DNA from: Streptomyces leeuwenhoekii
GTDB taxonomy: Bacteria > Actinomycetota > Actinomycetes > Streptomycetales > Streptomycetaceae
Direction of reading: 5' to 3'
Length of the DNA stretch: 64,000 bases
Assembly (NCBI RefSeq): GCF_001013905.1
Contig: NZ_LN831790.1
Location: forward strand, 1,736,001 to 1,800,000
The position numbers and the translations under genes were made by a program. This document shows, one piece after another, positions 16,538 through 24,990 of the stretch; position 1 is the stretch's first letter, and each line of letters opens with the position of its first letter. A model generated the notes under the pieces. That model made no database searches. It was not told where the DNA came from and saw only the letters and a program-made list of their open reading frames with translations.

Positions 16538-17494
16538 ATGACCGAGACGACCCACACGGCACCCGCGAAGGTGCCGCGCGCCGACGCCCCGCCTCCCGGG
16601 ACGGCGCGCCACTCCTCGCCCCCGCGCGGCGGTCTGCCGCGCCGCCTCACCCCGTGGCTGTTCCTCGCCGTTCCCCTGGTCCTGCTGGTCACGTTCACCT
16701 ACGTGCCGGTGGCGAACATGGTCTACTACAGCTTCACCGACTGGGACGGCGTCAGCCCCGACCGGAACTTCACGGGTCTGGAGAACTACCGGCAGATCTT
16801 CACCCGGCCCGAGCTGTTCCGGGTCTTCTTCGTCAGCTTCTACTATCTGGCCGCCTCGGTCCTGCAGATCGCGATCGCCCTGTACTTCGCGACCGTGCTC
16901 AGCTTCAACCTGCGCTTCCGCAATCTGTTCAAGGGGATCCTTTTCTTCCCCTACCTCATCAACGGCGTCGCGATCGGTTTCGTCTTCCTGTACTTCTTCC
17001 AGGACGGCGGCACGCTGGACTCGGTGCTGTCCTGGTTCGGCGCCGGCACCGACCGCGCCTGGCTGGGCGATCCGGAGACGGCCAACACCTCCCTCGCGGG
17101 TGTCTCCGTCTGGCGCTACGCCGGGCTGAACTTCGTCCTGTTCCTGGGCGCGATCCAGTCCATCCCCGCCGAGCTGTACGAGGCGGCGCAACTGGACGGG
17201 GCCACCCGGTGGCAGCAGTTCCGGCACATCATCGCCCCGAGCATCCGCCCGGTCATCGGCCTCAGCGTCATCCTCGCGATCTCCGGATCCCTGTCCGTCT
17301 TCGAGATCCCGTACATCATGACCGGCGGCGCGACCGGCACCACGACCTTCGTCATCCAGACGGTCAAGCTCGCCTTCCAGTTCAACAAGACGGGCCTGGC
17401 CTCGGCCGCCGCCGTCGTCCTGCTCCTGATCATCTTGCTGATCACCTGGATCCAGCGGCGCCTCGTGCCCGACGAGAAGGTGGACCTCGTATGA
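16538..17494 (+). CDS. ABC transporter permease 1 (sugar, MalF type)
   Basis: 318 aa with about six membrane helices, the first at residues ~38-58 (PWLFLAVPLVLLVTFTYVPV). The EAA loop, EAAQLDGATRWQQFRHI (~residues 215-231), contacts the ATPase. The N-terminal 35 residues are cytoplasmic and Pro-rich. It pairs with the next permease, which starts inside its stop codon (ATGA). No ATP-binding gene lies in the operon, as is usual for Streptomyces oligosaccharide importers that share the ATPase MsiK encoded elsewhere. Confidence 0.9.
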   Translation: MTETTHTAPAKVPRADAPPPGTARHSSPPRGGLPRRLTPWLFLAVPLVLLVTFTYVPVANMVYYSFTDWDGVSPDRNFTGLENYRQIFTRPELFRVFFVSFYYLAASVLQIAIALYFATVLSFNLRFRNLFKGILFFPYLINGVAIGFVFLYFFQDGGTLDSVLSWFGAGTDRAWLGDPETANTSLAGVSVWRYAGLNFVLFLGAIQSIPAELYEAAQLDGATRWQQFRHIIAPSIRPVIGLSVILAISGSLSVFEIPYIMTGGATGTTTFVIQTVKLAFQFNKTGLASAAAVVLLLIILLITWIQRRLVPDEKVDLV

Positions 17495-18339
17495 CCCTGC
17501 ACCTGCCCGCCCGGCGCGCCCGCCGGCTCGCGCCCGCCCTGACCTACCTGTCGCTGATCGTCGCGTCCCTGGTCGTCCTGATCCCGCTCGTCGTCGTCTT
17601 CCTCACCTCCCTGAAGACGTCCCAGGAGGTCGCCGACGGGGGCGCGCTGTCGCTGCCCGGGAACTGGTTCAACTTCGGCAACTACGCGACGGCGTTCACC
17701 GACGGCAAGATGCTCTCCGCGTTCGGCAACACGGCGTTCATCCTGCTGTTCTCCATCACCGGCACGGTGCTCATCGGATCGATGACGGCCTACGCCATCG
17801 ACCGCTTCGACTTCCGCGCGAAGAAGCCCGTCATGGCGCTCTTCCTCATCGCCACCCTGGTCCCCGGCGTCACCACGCAGGTCGCCACCTTCCAGGTCGT
17901 CAACAGCTTCGGCCTCTTCAACAGCCTCTGGGCGCCGATCCTGCTCTACATGGGCACGGACATCGTCTCGATCTACATCTTCCTCCAGTTCATCCGGGGC
18001 ATCCCCGTCTCCCTGGACGAGGCCGCGCGCCTGGACGGGGCGAACACCCTCACCATCTACTGGAAGATCATCCTGCCGCTGCTGAAGCCGGCCATCGCCA
18101 CCGTGGTGATCATCAAGGGGATCACCGTCTACAACGACTTCTACATCCCCTTCCTCTACATGCCGTCCGAGGAGCTGGGCACCATCTCCACCGCCCTGTT
18201 CCGCTTCAAGGGCCCCTTCGGCGCCCACTGGGAGCACATCTCGGCCGGCACCATCCTGGTGATCGTCCCGACCCTGCTCGTCTTCCTCTTCCTCCAGCGC
18301 TACATCTACAACGGCTTCGCACAGGGCGCGACCAAGTGA
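17491..18339 (+). CDS. ABC transporter permease 2 (sugar, MalG type)
   Basis: 282 aa with about six membrane helices, the first near residues 15-38 (LTYLSLIVASLVVLIPLVVV). The EAA motif DEAARLDGANTLTIYWKI lies near residue 175-192. Its ATG overlaps the previous stop (ATGA), so the two permeases are made in step. It is the last gene of the operon, and a strong hairpin follows 3 nt after the stop. It completes the importer encoded from 15117. Confidence 0.9.
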   Translation: MTLHLPARRARRLAPALTYLSLIVASLVVLIPLVVVFLTSLKTSQEVADGGALSLPGNWFNFGNYATAFTDGKMLSAFGNTAFILLFSITGTVLIGSMTAYAIDRFDFRAKKPVMALFLIATLVPGVTTQVATFQVVNSFGLFNSLWAPILLYMGTDIVSIYIFLQFIRGIPVSLDEAARLDGANTLTIYWKIILPLLKPAIATVVIIKGITVYNDFYIPFLYMPSEELGTISTALFRFKGPFGAHWEHISAGTILVIVPTLLVFLFLQRYIYNGFAQGATK

Positions 18340-18341
18340 CA

Positions 18342-18397
18342 CCGTTCGGCTTCGCGGTGGCCGCCCACGGAGCCGAGGCCACCGCGAAGCCGAACGG
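18342..18397 (+). terminator. Terminator hairpin ending the sugar ABC operon
   Basis: Perfect 21-bp stem (18342-18362 with 18377-18397) and a 14-nt loop, starting 3 nt after the stop. There is no U-tract, as is common for terminators in this group. Confidence 0.88.
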
Positions 18398-18546
18398 CAC
18401 GGGCACGCCCGCCGGACTCCTCAACCGCGCCGCGCGGCCGATGCGTTCACCGCAGCCACGCTGAGCGAACCGCCGGCCGCCGCACACGGCTGCGGCCGTC
18501 CGACGACGACCGGTCCGGGGTGCCGCGCCCCCCCTCCGGGGCCACG

Positions 18547-19530
18547 TCACGGGGACCCGGAGGAGCCGCGGCCCAACTCCCCGACCTCGTCCAGCGCCGC
18601 GACGAGCTCGGGCGCGACCACTTCCCACAGCCGGCGGTCGTGCTCCTCGCCCGCGGCACGCGGCACGGTCTCCGTGAGCATGATCAGGTAGAGGTAGCAG
18701 CGGTAGAGGGCGAGACGGAGACGCTCGGTGACGCCGAACCCGGACGCGCCTCCCCCTTCCCGGTAATCCGTCAGGAACGCCCGGTCCTTCCTGATGTCCC
18801 CGAGGAGGGCCAGGGAGACGAAATCGGCCAGCGGGTCACCCCAGAACATGCGCTCACCGTCGATGAGTCCGCCGATCCTCGCCTCCCCCGCCACGCGGTC
18901 CACCAGGACATTGCCCTGCCACAGGTCGAAGTGGACAAGACAGGGGACCGCGACCTCGTCGAGCGCGTCGTGGGCGGCCCGGAGCGTGCGGGCGACCACG
19001 TCCACCGGGCGGGGCAGCCGGGGTTGGTAGCGGCGGGCGTCGTCGAGGACGGCGTCGAGCATCGTCACGAAGGCGGTCCGCCAGTCCGCGGCGAGCGGGC
19101 CGAGGGCGCCGGAGGGATAGCCGAAGCCCGGACCGGTCACCCGGTGCAGACGGGCCACCTGACGGCCCAGCTCCCTGCGCAGAACCGTCCGCTCGGCCGC
19201 GGTGAGCGTGCCGTCCCACGGCTTTCCCGGGCAGGCGGTCGTCAGCAGATGGGGGCCGGCTGCCACGACCCGCGGCACCGGTACGTCGGCCCCGGCCGCC
19301 GCGCGGTGGAACTCCGCCTCGGACACGAGAAGCCGGCGTTCGTGACGCAGGCCGGGGGCGGTCGGAGGGGGCGGCACCTTCAGCACGTAGCGACTGCCGT
19401 CGGTGAGCACGAGTTCCTCGACGGTGTTGTAGGTGCCGCCCGACAGCGGGCGCAAGCCGGCCAGCCGGGCGGGCGGCAGGCCCGCCGCCTCCAGAACCTG
19501 CCGGGCCCGCTCCCAGGAATCCGTTTCCAT
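18547..19530 (-). CDS. Aminoglycoside phosphotransferase (APH) family kinase
   Basis: 327 aa. It has the APH/fructosamine-kinase fold. The nucleotide-binding N-lobe is VLTDGSRYVLKVPPPP (residues ~43-58). The catalytic loop is LVHFDLWQGNVLVD (Asp within ~205-218), and the metal-binding segment is IDGERMFWGDPLADF (~230-244). It transfers phosphate from ATP to a small molecule. No resistance determinant is implied, because most such chromosomal APH-fold proteins have unknown substrates. ATG 19530 was chosen because GAAGGG lies upstream and family alignment starts there. It stands alone. Confidence 0.85.
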   Translation of the reverse strand: METDSWERARQVLEAAGLPPARLAGLRPLSGGTYNTVEELVLTDGSRYVLKVPPPPTAPGLRHERRLLVSEAEFHRAAAGADVPVPRVVAAGPHLLTTACPGKPWDGTLTAAERTVLRRELGRQVARLHRVTGPGFGYPSGALGPLAADWRTAFVTMLDAVLDDARRYQPRLPRPVDVVARTLRAAHDALDEVAVPCLVHFDLWQGNVLVDRVAGEARIGGLIDGERMFWGDPLADFVSLALLGDIRKDRAFLTDYREGGGASGFGVTERLRLALYRCYLYLIMLTETVPRAAGEEHDRRLWEVVAPELVAALDEVGELGRGSSGSP

Positions 19531-19703
19531 ACGCCCATCCCTTCTCACCGGCCGGCCGGCCCACACCCCGGTGCGCGCCTTCGTGATCGGATCAACCCGC
19601 TGTCGGCTCCCCTTCCGTCCGCGCCGCACGACTCCGCCTCCGGCGGGCGGGTCCCGCGGCTCTCCGGGGAGGTGATCGGCATAGCGTTCACTTCTCGCTC
19701 ATT

Positions 19704-19838
19704 GCAACGAATCAAAGGGTTCGTTGCGTTACGTCTTCAACCGTTGCAACAGTTTCGGCGCAGTGACATGGATAAATGTCTTTTCCGTGCAACGCCATCG
19801 TTGCCCGAGGATGGAAAGCAACGTAGCTTTTCCGTTGT
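19704..19838. promoter_or_regulatory. Cluster of GCAACG/CGTTGC inverted repeats
   Basis: Within 135 nt there are GCAACGAA (19704-19711) facing TTCGTTGC (19720-19727), the palindrome GTTGCAAC (19743-19750), GCAACG (19789-19794) facing CGTTGC (19799-19804), and GCAACG (19818-19823) facing CGTTG (19833-19837). The last one ends about 33 nt before the DUF4097 start. The pattern looks like an array of operators for one dimeric regulator. The base composition here is lower in GC than the flanks, as expected of a promoter. Confidence 0.6.
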
Positions 19839-19869
19839 CAGAAACCACCGGCAAGCACTGGAGAGCATC

Positions 19870-20535
19870 ATGCAGAAGTTCGACACCCCGGCCCCGATCT
19901 CCGCCGTCGTGGCCCTCGCCGCCGGACGCGTCCAGTTCATCGCCGCCGACCGCGCCGACACCACCGTGGAGGTCCTGCCCTCCGACCCCGCCGAGAGCCG
20001 CGACGTCCGGACCGCCGAGGAGACCACCGTCGTCCACGCCGACGGCGTCCTGCGGGTCGGCACCCCCGAGTCCGGGAACCGGCTCCGCGGCCCCTCCGGT
20101 TCCGTGGAGATCACCGTCCAACTGCCCGCCGGTTCCCGCGTCGAGGGCAAGGCCGCCGGCTCCGAGCTGCGCGGTGTCGGCCGCCTCGGGGACGTCGCCT
20201 TCGACGGCGCGTACCGCCACATCAAGATCGACGAGGCCGCGAGCCTCCGGCTCACCGCGGTGGACGGCGACGTCGAGGTCGGCCGGCTCGGCGGCCCCGC
20301 GGAGATCACCACGACACGCGGTGACATCCGCATCGCCGAGGCCGCGCACGGCACGGTCGTCCTGCGCACCGAGTCCGGCGACATCTCGGTCGCGGTCGCC
20401 GCCGGCGTCTCGGCCACCCTGGACGCCGGCACCGGCTACGGCCGGGTCGGCAACGCCCTCAAGAACGACGGCACCGCCGAACTCGACATCCGCGCCACCA
20501 CCTCCCATGGCGACATCACCGCCCGCAGCCTCTGA
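19870..20535 (+). CDS. DUF4097 (adhesin-like beta-helix) family protein
   Basis: 221 aa, without signal peptide or membrane helix. The C-terminal two thirds show the repeating short beta-strand pattern of DUF4097 proteins (LRLTAVDGDVEVGRLGGPAE, TRGDIRIAEAAHGTVV, TESGDISVAVAAGVS, TSHGDITARSL). The function of the family is unknown. The promoter region holds the GCAACG repeat cluster. A hydrolase gene follows after 170 nt on the same strand and may be co-expressed. Confidence 0.8.
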   Translation: MQKFDTPAPISAVVALAAGRVQFIAADRADTTVEVLPSDPAESRDVRTAEETTVVHADGVLRVGTPESGNRLRGPSGSVEITVQLPAGSRVEGKAAGSELRGVGRLGDVAFDGAYRHIKIDEAASLRLTAVDGDVEVGRLGGPAEITTTRGDIRIAEAAHGTVVLRTESGDISVAVAAGVSATLDAGTGYGRVGNALKNDGTAELDIRATTSHGDITARSL

Positions 20536-20705
20536 CGGGGCAGCACCCTGCCGTCCGGCCCTGCCCACCGCGACCGAGATCCCGCCGCCGGTCGCCGATG
20601 TCCCGCCGTACGCCCCGACGCCCGTACGCCCGCCCGTGGGCGCCTGCGGTCACGCGCAGGCCTTGGGAAGTCGCCCAAGACGCCCGACCCGACCAGGGGG
20701 AACAC

Positions 20706-21518
20706 ATGACGAAGAACAGCACGTCCTCGAGCGGTTCGCAGTGGACCGGCATGGTGCCGGTCGAAGACACGGCCCTGGCCGTCACCGACACCGGCGGCCC
20801 CGGTGTCCCCGTGATCTACCTCAACGGCCAGTTCGCCACCCAGGGATACTGGCGGAGGGTCATCGCCGAACTGGGCGCCGGGTGGCGGCACATCACCTAC
20901 GACGAGCGGGCCCGCGGCCGATCGAAGCGTTCGGCCGACTATTCCTTCGAGGCGGCCGTCCGCGATGTCGACGCCGTACTCGCGGCCAGGGGTGTGGAGC
21001 GGGCGCTGGTGGTGGGCTGGTCCTACGGGGCGGTCGTCGCAGCGCACTGGGCGGGCCGCAACCCGGAGCGCGCGCTGGGCGCGGTCCTGGTCGACGGGGC
21101 GTTCCCGCACGACTGGCTCGACGAGGCCATGGAACTGCGGATACGGAAGCTGTTCCGGCGGATGAGCTGGTTCCTGCCGCTGCTGCGCCCGACCGGACTG
21201 GCCCCGCGGATGACCGCCGAGCAGCAGGCGGAGAGCAACATCGAGCTCGGCAGGCTCTCCCGCGAGCGGGAGCTGGGCCCCGTACTGGACGGCATCACCG
21301 TGCCGGTGCGGTACGTGGTCGCCTCGGGGACGTCCTTCGGGAGCCGCGGCGACGAACAGGAACGGATCCGCATCAGCCTCGACGCGGTGACCTCCCGCAA
21401 TTCCCACATCCGCAGCACGAAGGTCGCCAGCGGCCACGGTGCGATCCTGCGCAAGGACTTCCCGGCCGTCGCCGGGGCCGTACGCGAGATCGCCGCCCTG
21501 GACGGCGCGCGGCGTTGA
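20706..21518 (+). CDS. Alpha/beta hydrolase
   Basis: 270 aa. It has an alpha/beta-hydrolase fold. The oxyanion region is VIYLNGQFATQGYWRRV (~residues 36-52). The nucleophile elbow GWSYGA (~105-110) has serine in G-x-S-x-G context. The catalytic histidine is probably in KVASGHGAILRKDFP near the C-terminus. ATG 20706 has GGGGGAA upstream. The substrate is unknown. This family often appears paired with DUF4097 genes in Streptomyces, as here, but I cannot assign a shared job. Confidence 0.85.
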   Translation: MTKNSTSSSGSQWTGMVPVEDTALAVTDTGGPGVPVIYLNGQFATQGYWRRVIAELGAGWRHITYDERARGRSKRSADYSFEAAVRDVDAVLAARGVERALVVGWSYGAVVAAHWAGRNPERALGAVLVDGAFPHDWLDEAMELRIRKLFRRMSWFLPLLRPTGLAPRMTAEQQAESNIELGRLSRERELGPVLDGITVPVRYVVASGTSFGSRGDEQERIRISLDAVTSRNSHIRSTKVASGHGAILRKDFPAVAGAVREIAALDGARR

Positions 21519-21748
21519 CGACACGGCCGGGGACGACGCCCTGCCTCCGGCATCGCGGCCGGGGACAGGGTTGCGGGGATCGTCGCAACACGTGATCGCC
21601 GTGGGGTGAGGGCGAGCAGTCCGGACAGCCGCTCGGCCAGGTATCCCGGCCGGGCGGCTGACGGTCGTTCGAGGGCCGGCCCACGGCGGGTTCACCTTTC
21701 TCTCGGCCGCGGTTCGGAAGGCGGCCGAAAGGCTGATGGACTCACGCC

Positions 21749-22411
21749 ATGAGGACATTGCCGCCCCGCATGACGCGAGCACTCGAGCAGTTCCATTCCA
21801 CCCGCCCCTGGGACCACAACGCCCACTACCACCGGTGGATTCTGCGCCGGCTCCCCAGACGTTTCGACAAGGCTCTGGACATCGGATCAGGCAGCGGTGA
21901 TCTCGCCAGACTCCTGGCCTCACGGGCCGGCGCGGTGCACGGTGTCGACGTCGATCCCACGATCGTCGATCGCGCGCGGGAGCTCACGGACCCCGCCGCC
22001 CCGGTGACCTTCACCGTCGGAGACGCACTGAAGGAGGTGCCGCCTGGCCCCTACGACGTCATCACCTGTGTCGCCGCCATCCACCACATGCCGTTCGGCG
22101 ATGCCCTCACCTGCTTCCGTCGGCACCTGGCGCCCGGCGGAACCCTGGTCGTCGTCGGCGTCTATCGCCGCCAGTCTCGGAGCGACCATCTGATCGACGC
22201 CGTGGCCGTACCGGCGAACGTCGCCATGGCCTGGATCAAGAACAGGGGCCGCAAGGCGCCGCGACCAGTCTCCATGACCGCCCCGGCCCGACCGGCGACC
22301 ATGACCTTCGCAGACATCGTTCGCGACGCCCACCAGGCGCTGCCCGGTGCACGGCTGCGCCGACGACTGTTCTGGCGCTACACGCTGGTCTGGCGCCGCC
22401 CGGCGGGGTGA
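21749..22411 (+). CDS. Class I SAM-dependent methyltransferase
   Basis: 220 aa. Motif I ALDIGSGSGDLARLLAS (~residues 42-58) binds S-adenosylmethionine. VHGVDVDPTIVDRARELT is the acidic strand-2 region, and YDVITCVAAIHHMPFGDAL and LAPGGTLVVVGVYR complete a methyltransferase type 11/25 fold. The acceptor is unknown. ATG 21749 was used; ATG 21770 is also in frame. It is followed 15 nt later by the end of a decayed TetR gene on the other strand. The 230 nt before it show nothing clear. Confidence 0.85.
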   Translation: MRTLPPRMTRALEQFHSTRPWDHNAHYHRWILRRLPRRFDKALDIGSGSGDLARLLASRAGAVHGVDVDPTIVDRARELTDPAAPVTFTVGDALKEVPPGPYDVITCVAAIHHMPFGDALTCFRRHLAPGGTLVVVGVYRRQSRSDHLIDAVAVPANVAMAWIKNRGRKAPRPVSMTAPARPATMTFADIVRDAHQALPGARLRRRLFWRYTLVWRRPAG

Positions 22412-22426
22412 CCGCGGCGCGGTGCG

Positions 22427-22723
22427 TCACTCCGGCAGTCGGGAGAGGATCGCGTCCAGGCCGAAGGCGGGGCGGTCCTCGAACGCGCCCGGCCGCGAAT
22501 GGGCGGCGACCCGGTGCGGGGCCGGGTGCGCCGCGGGGTCCACGGCCCGGGTCAGGCGGTCGTCCGGCCGGTCGGGCGCGGCCTGCTCCTCCTGGACCAG
22601 GCCCAGGACGAAGTAGACGACCGTCCATGCCGTCCAGGCCGCCTGCTCCTCGTCCGCTCCGGCCTCCAGCAGGGCGCCGACGAGACGGTCGGCGAAGCGC
22701 AGGGGTGCACGGTTCGAGCATCT
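22427..22723 (-). pseudogene. TetR-family regulator, C-terminal remnant
   Basis: The frame 22723-22427 encodes PLRFADRLVGALLEAGADEE, then WTAWTVVYFVLGLVQEEQAA and FEDRPAFGLDAILSRL. These match the C-terminal ligand-binding domain of TetR_C (tetracycline-repressor type) regulators. No N-terminal helix-turn-helix is found in any frame upstream, so the gene has lost its 5' half. The segment 22724-22970 holds only an open stretch on the plus strand (GHDEQWSGVAIVPAPGSSDA), which I do not recognise. Confidence 0.6.
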
Positions 22724-22970
22724 GTCCGGAGCGCGTCCCGCCCCGTCGTCGGACACCGCCGGCGACGGGCCCGCGCCGTCCGCGACCGGCACCGCCGGCA
22801 TCCGAGGGCACGACGAGCAGTGGTCCGGTGTCGCGATCGTCCCCGCCCCCGGCTCGTCCGACGCCTGGACCGGGGTACTCCACGACGCCGAGGCCCTCGT
22901 CGGCTCGGCCCGTTACAGCGAACGCACCACTCGACTTACCGACCGTCAGCATTCCTGAGAGAGTTCATTT

Positions 22971-23771
22971 GTGATGCCCGTACGCCCCGCCCACCTGCCC
23001 GGTCGCCGGGCCCGCCACGGCACCGTCGCCGCGGTGAGTGCCGCGCTCCTGCTCAGCGCCTGCGCCGCCGCCCCGGACGACGGCGGCGTGACGGCCCGTT
23101 CCGGCGCCCCCGTGAAAAGCACCACCGCCGCCGGCCGAGCCGCGCTTCCCGGGGCGGCCGGCGAACCGAAGCGCGCCCGACAAGCGCTGCCGGGCGTGGG
23201 ACCGGCCATGCTGGCCGACATCCCCGACACCGCCCGGCAGGTCCTGCTGGTCACCGGTGACGGAAGGAACGAACCCACGTCCACCGTCCGGCTCTACCAG
23301 CGCACGACGGCCGGCGGATGGGAGGCCGTGACCGCCGCCTGGCCCGCGCACAACGCGCTCAAGGGCTGGACCCACGACCACCGACTGGGCGACCTGCGCT
23401 CCCCGATCGGCGTTTTCGCGCTCACGGACGCCGGCGGTCTGCTGCCCGACCCGGGCACCCGGATGCCCTACGACCAGTCCGACGCCTTCACCGTCTCCGG
23501 CACCGGCTTCGAGGGCGAGCCCCTGGACGGCTCCTTCGACTACGTCGTCGCCATCAACTACAACCGCGAGCCCGGCACCTCGCCGCTGGACTGGGCCCGC
23601 CCCCAGGGTGCCGAGAAGGGCGGGGGCATCTGGGTCCACGTCGACCACGACGGCCCCACCCAAGCCTGTGTCAGCATCGCCGAGGAGCACCTGGAGATAC
23701 TGCTGCGCACCCTCGATCCGGCCCTGAAGCCCGTGATCGTCATGGGTGACGCGGCCACCCTGGCACGCTGA
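22971..23771 (+). CDS. L,D-transpeptidase family (YkuD) lipoprotein
   Basis: 266 aa from GTG 22971 (ATG 22974 possible), with GAGAGAG about 7 nt upstream. The signal peptide carries lipobox LSAC near residue 33, so the protein is likely exported and lipidated. The C-terminal domain ends in GGGIWVHVDHDGPTQACVSI, with the His and catalytic Cys of the YkuD/ErfK fold, which makes 3-3 cross-links in peptidoglycan. MPYDQSDAFTVSGTG and INYNREPGT resemble the subset related to YkuD-like proteins of unknown substrate. A convergent terminator follows. Confidence 0.82.
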   Translation: MMPVRPAHLPGRRARHGTVAAVSAALLLSACAAAPDDGGVTARSGAPVKSTTAAGRAALPGAAGEPKRARQALPGVGPAMLADIPDTARQVLLVTGDGRNEPTSTVRLYQRTTAGGWEAVTAAWPAHNALKGWTHDHRLGDLRSPIGVFALTDAGGLLPDPGTRMPYDQSDAFTVSGTGFEGEPLDGSFDYVVAINYNREPGTSPLDWARPQGAEKGGGIWVHVDHDGPTQACVSIAEEHLEILLRTLDPALKPVIVMGDAATLAR

Positions 23772-23848
23772 CCGGCCGTCGTACCCACCGGCGGCCGGGC
23801 GGTGGCGGCCCCCGGGCCACACGGCCCGGCCGGGCGGACACGGCGGTG

Positions 23849-23888
23849 CCCCTCGGCGCGGTGGCCGGCACGTCACCGCGCCGAGGGG
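23849..23888. terminator. Bidirectional terminator between transpeptidase and AraC gene
   Basis: Perfect 15-bp stem (23849-23863 with 23874-23888) and a 10-nt loop, between convergent gene ends. Confidence 0.85.
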
Positions 23889-23967
23889 TGCCGTACACCG
23901 GTGGCGCGCCCGCCTCGGCCGGCGCCGTCGGCCGCCTCGCCGACCGGTTCCATCTTCGAGACACGCG

Positions 23968-24909
23968 CTAGCCGGCCCGCGGCCGTGGTTCCGGGTTCCG
24001 GTGATCGCTGGGCCGGGTGCCGCGCAGCCGTTTGAACGCCGCGCTCAGCGCGAAGGCGTTGGCGTAGCCCACCTTCCTCGCGATCGTGTCCACCGTGTGG
24101 TCGGTCTTGCGCAGCAGGTCCGCGGCCAAGGCGATCCGCCAGCTCGCGAGGTAGGCCATCGGCGGCTCACCGACCAGCGCGGTGAACCGCCGGGCCAGCG
24201 TGGCCCGTGCCACCCCCACCTCGGCCGCCAGGGCCGCCACCGTCCACGGGTGGGCGGGCGCGTCGTGCAGCAACCGCAGCGCGGCACCGGCGACCGGGTC
24301 GTTCAGCGCACGGCACCAGGCCGGAGCATCGGCATCCGGATCGTCGAACCAGGTGCGCAGCGCGGAGACCAGCATCAGGTCCAGCAGGCGGTCCAGCACC
24401 AGTTGCCGTCCCGGCCGGTCCCGGGCGACCTCCTCGGCCACCATCTCCGCCGAGGGCAAGGGACGGTCCCCGGCCGGCACCACCAGCACGTCGGGCAGGG
24501 CCCGCAGCAGTCGTTCGCCGAGTTCGCCCCGCTGCTCGAAGGCCCCGCTGAGCAGTACGGGGGCTCCGTCGGCCGGTGTTCCGCAGGTCCGGGCGGGCCC
24601 GGAGGCGGGCTCGACGCCCTCGGCCCCCGGGCAGTAGTCGGCGCCGGTCACCACCAGCGAGGGCGTGCTCGCGGGGTCGTCGGCCACCGTGTAGGGCGCG
24701 TCGCCGCGGACGACGGCGATGTCGCCGACCTCGATGGGCACCGGTTCGCGCTGGTCGAGAACGATCCAGGCCCGGCCGCGCACCATCGTGGCCAGCGTCA
24801 GCGGGGCACCGCCGGCCATCCGCAGGGCCCAGGGCGGTCGCATGATCGTCTGCCGGAAGACGGCACCGCGCGCCCGCACCTCCGCCAGCGACTCCGACAC
24901 GGCATCCAT
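23968..24909 (-). CDS. AraC family transcriptional regulator with cupin domain
   Basis: 313 aa. The N-terminal ~180 residues are a cupin-like sensor (LATMVRGRAWIVLDQREPVP, then VGDIAVVRGDAPYTVADD). The C-terminus has two helix-turn-helix units (WTVAALAAEVGVARATLARR, and IARKVGYANAFALSAAFKR near residues 285-303). It is divergent from the NmrA-like reductase gene across an 81-nt gap and probably controls it. That pairing is common for AraC-type regulators with cupin_6 domains. The ligand is unknown. Confidence 0.88.
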   Translation of the reverse strand: MDAVSESLAEVRARGAVFRQTIMRPPWALRMAGGAPLTLATMVRGRAWIVLDQREPVPIEVGDIAVVRGDAPYTVADDPASTPSLVVTGADYCPGAEGVEPASGPARTCGTPADGAPVLLSGAFEQRGELGERLLRALPDVLVVPAGDRPLPSAEMVAEEVARDRPGRQLVLDRLLDLMLVSALRTWFDDPDADAPAWCRALNDPVAGAALRLLHDAPAHPWTVAALAAEVGVARATLARRFTALVGEPPMAYLASWRIALAADLLRKTDHTVDTIARKVGYANAFALSAAFKRLRGTRPSDHRNPEPRPRAG

Positions 24910-24990
24910 GCCCGCAGCGTAGACGCCTGGACATCGAGGAGAGCCGGTCAGGCATGGATCGTCTCATCACCGACGGGTTGACTGGGGGTC

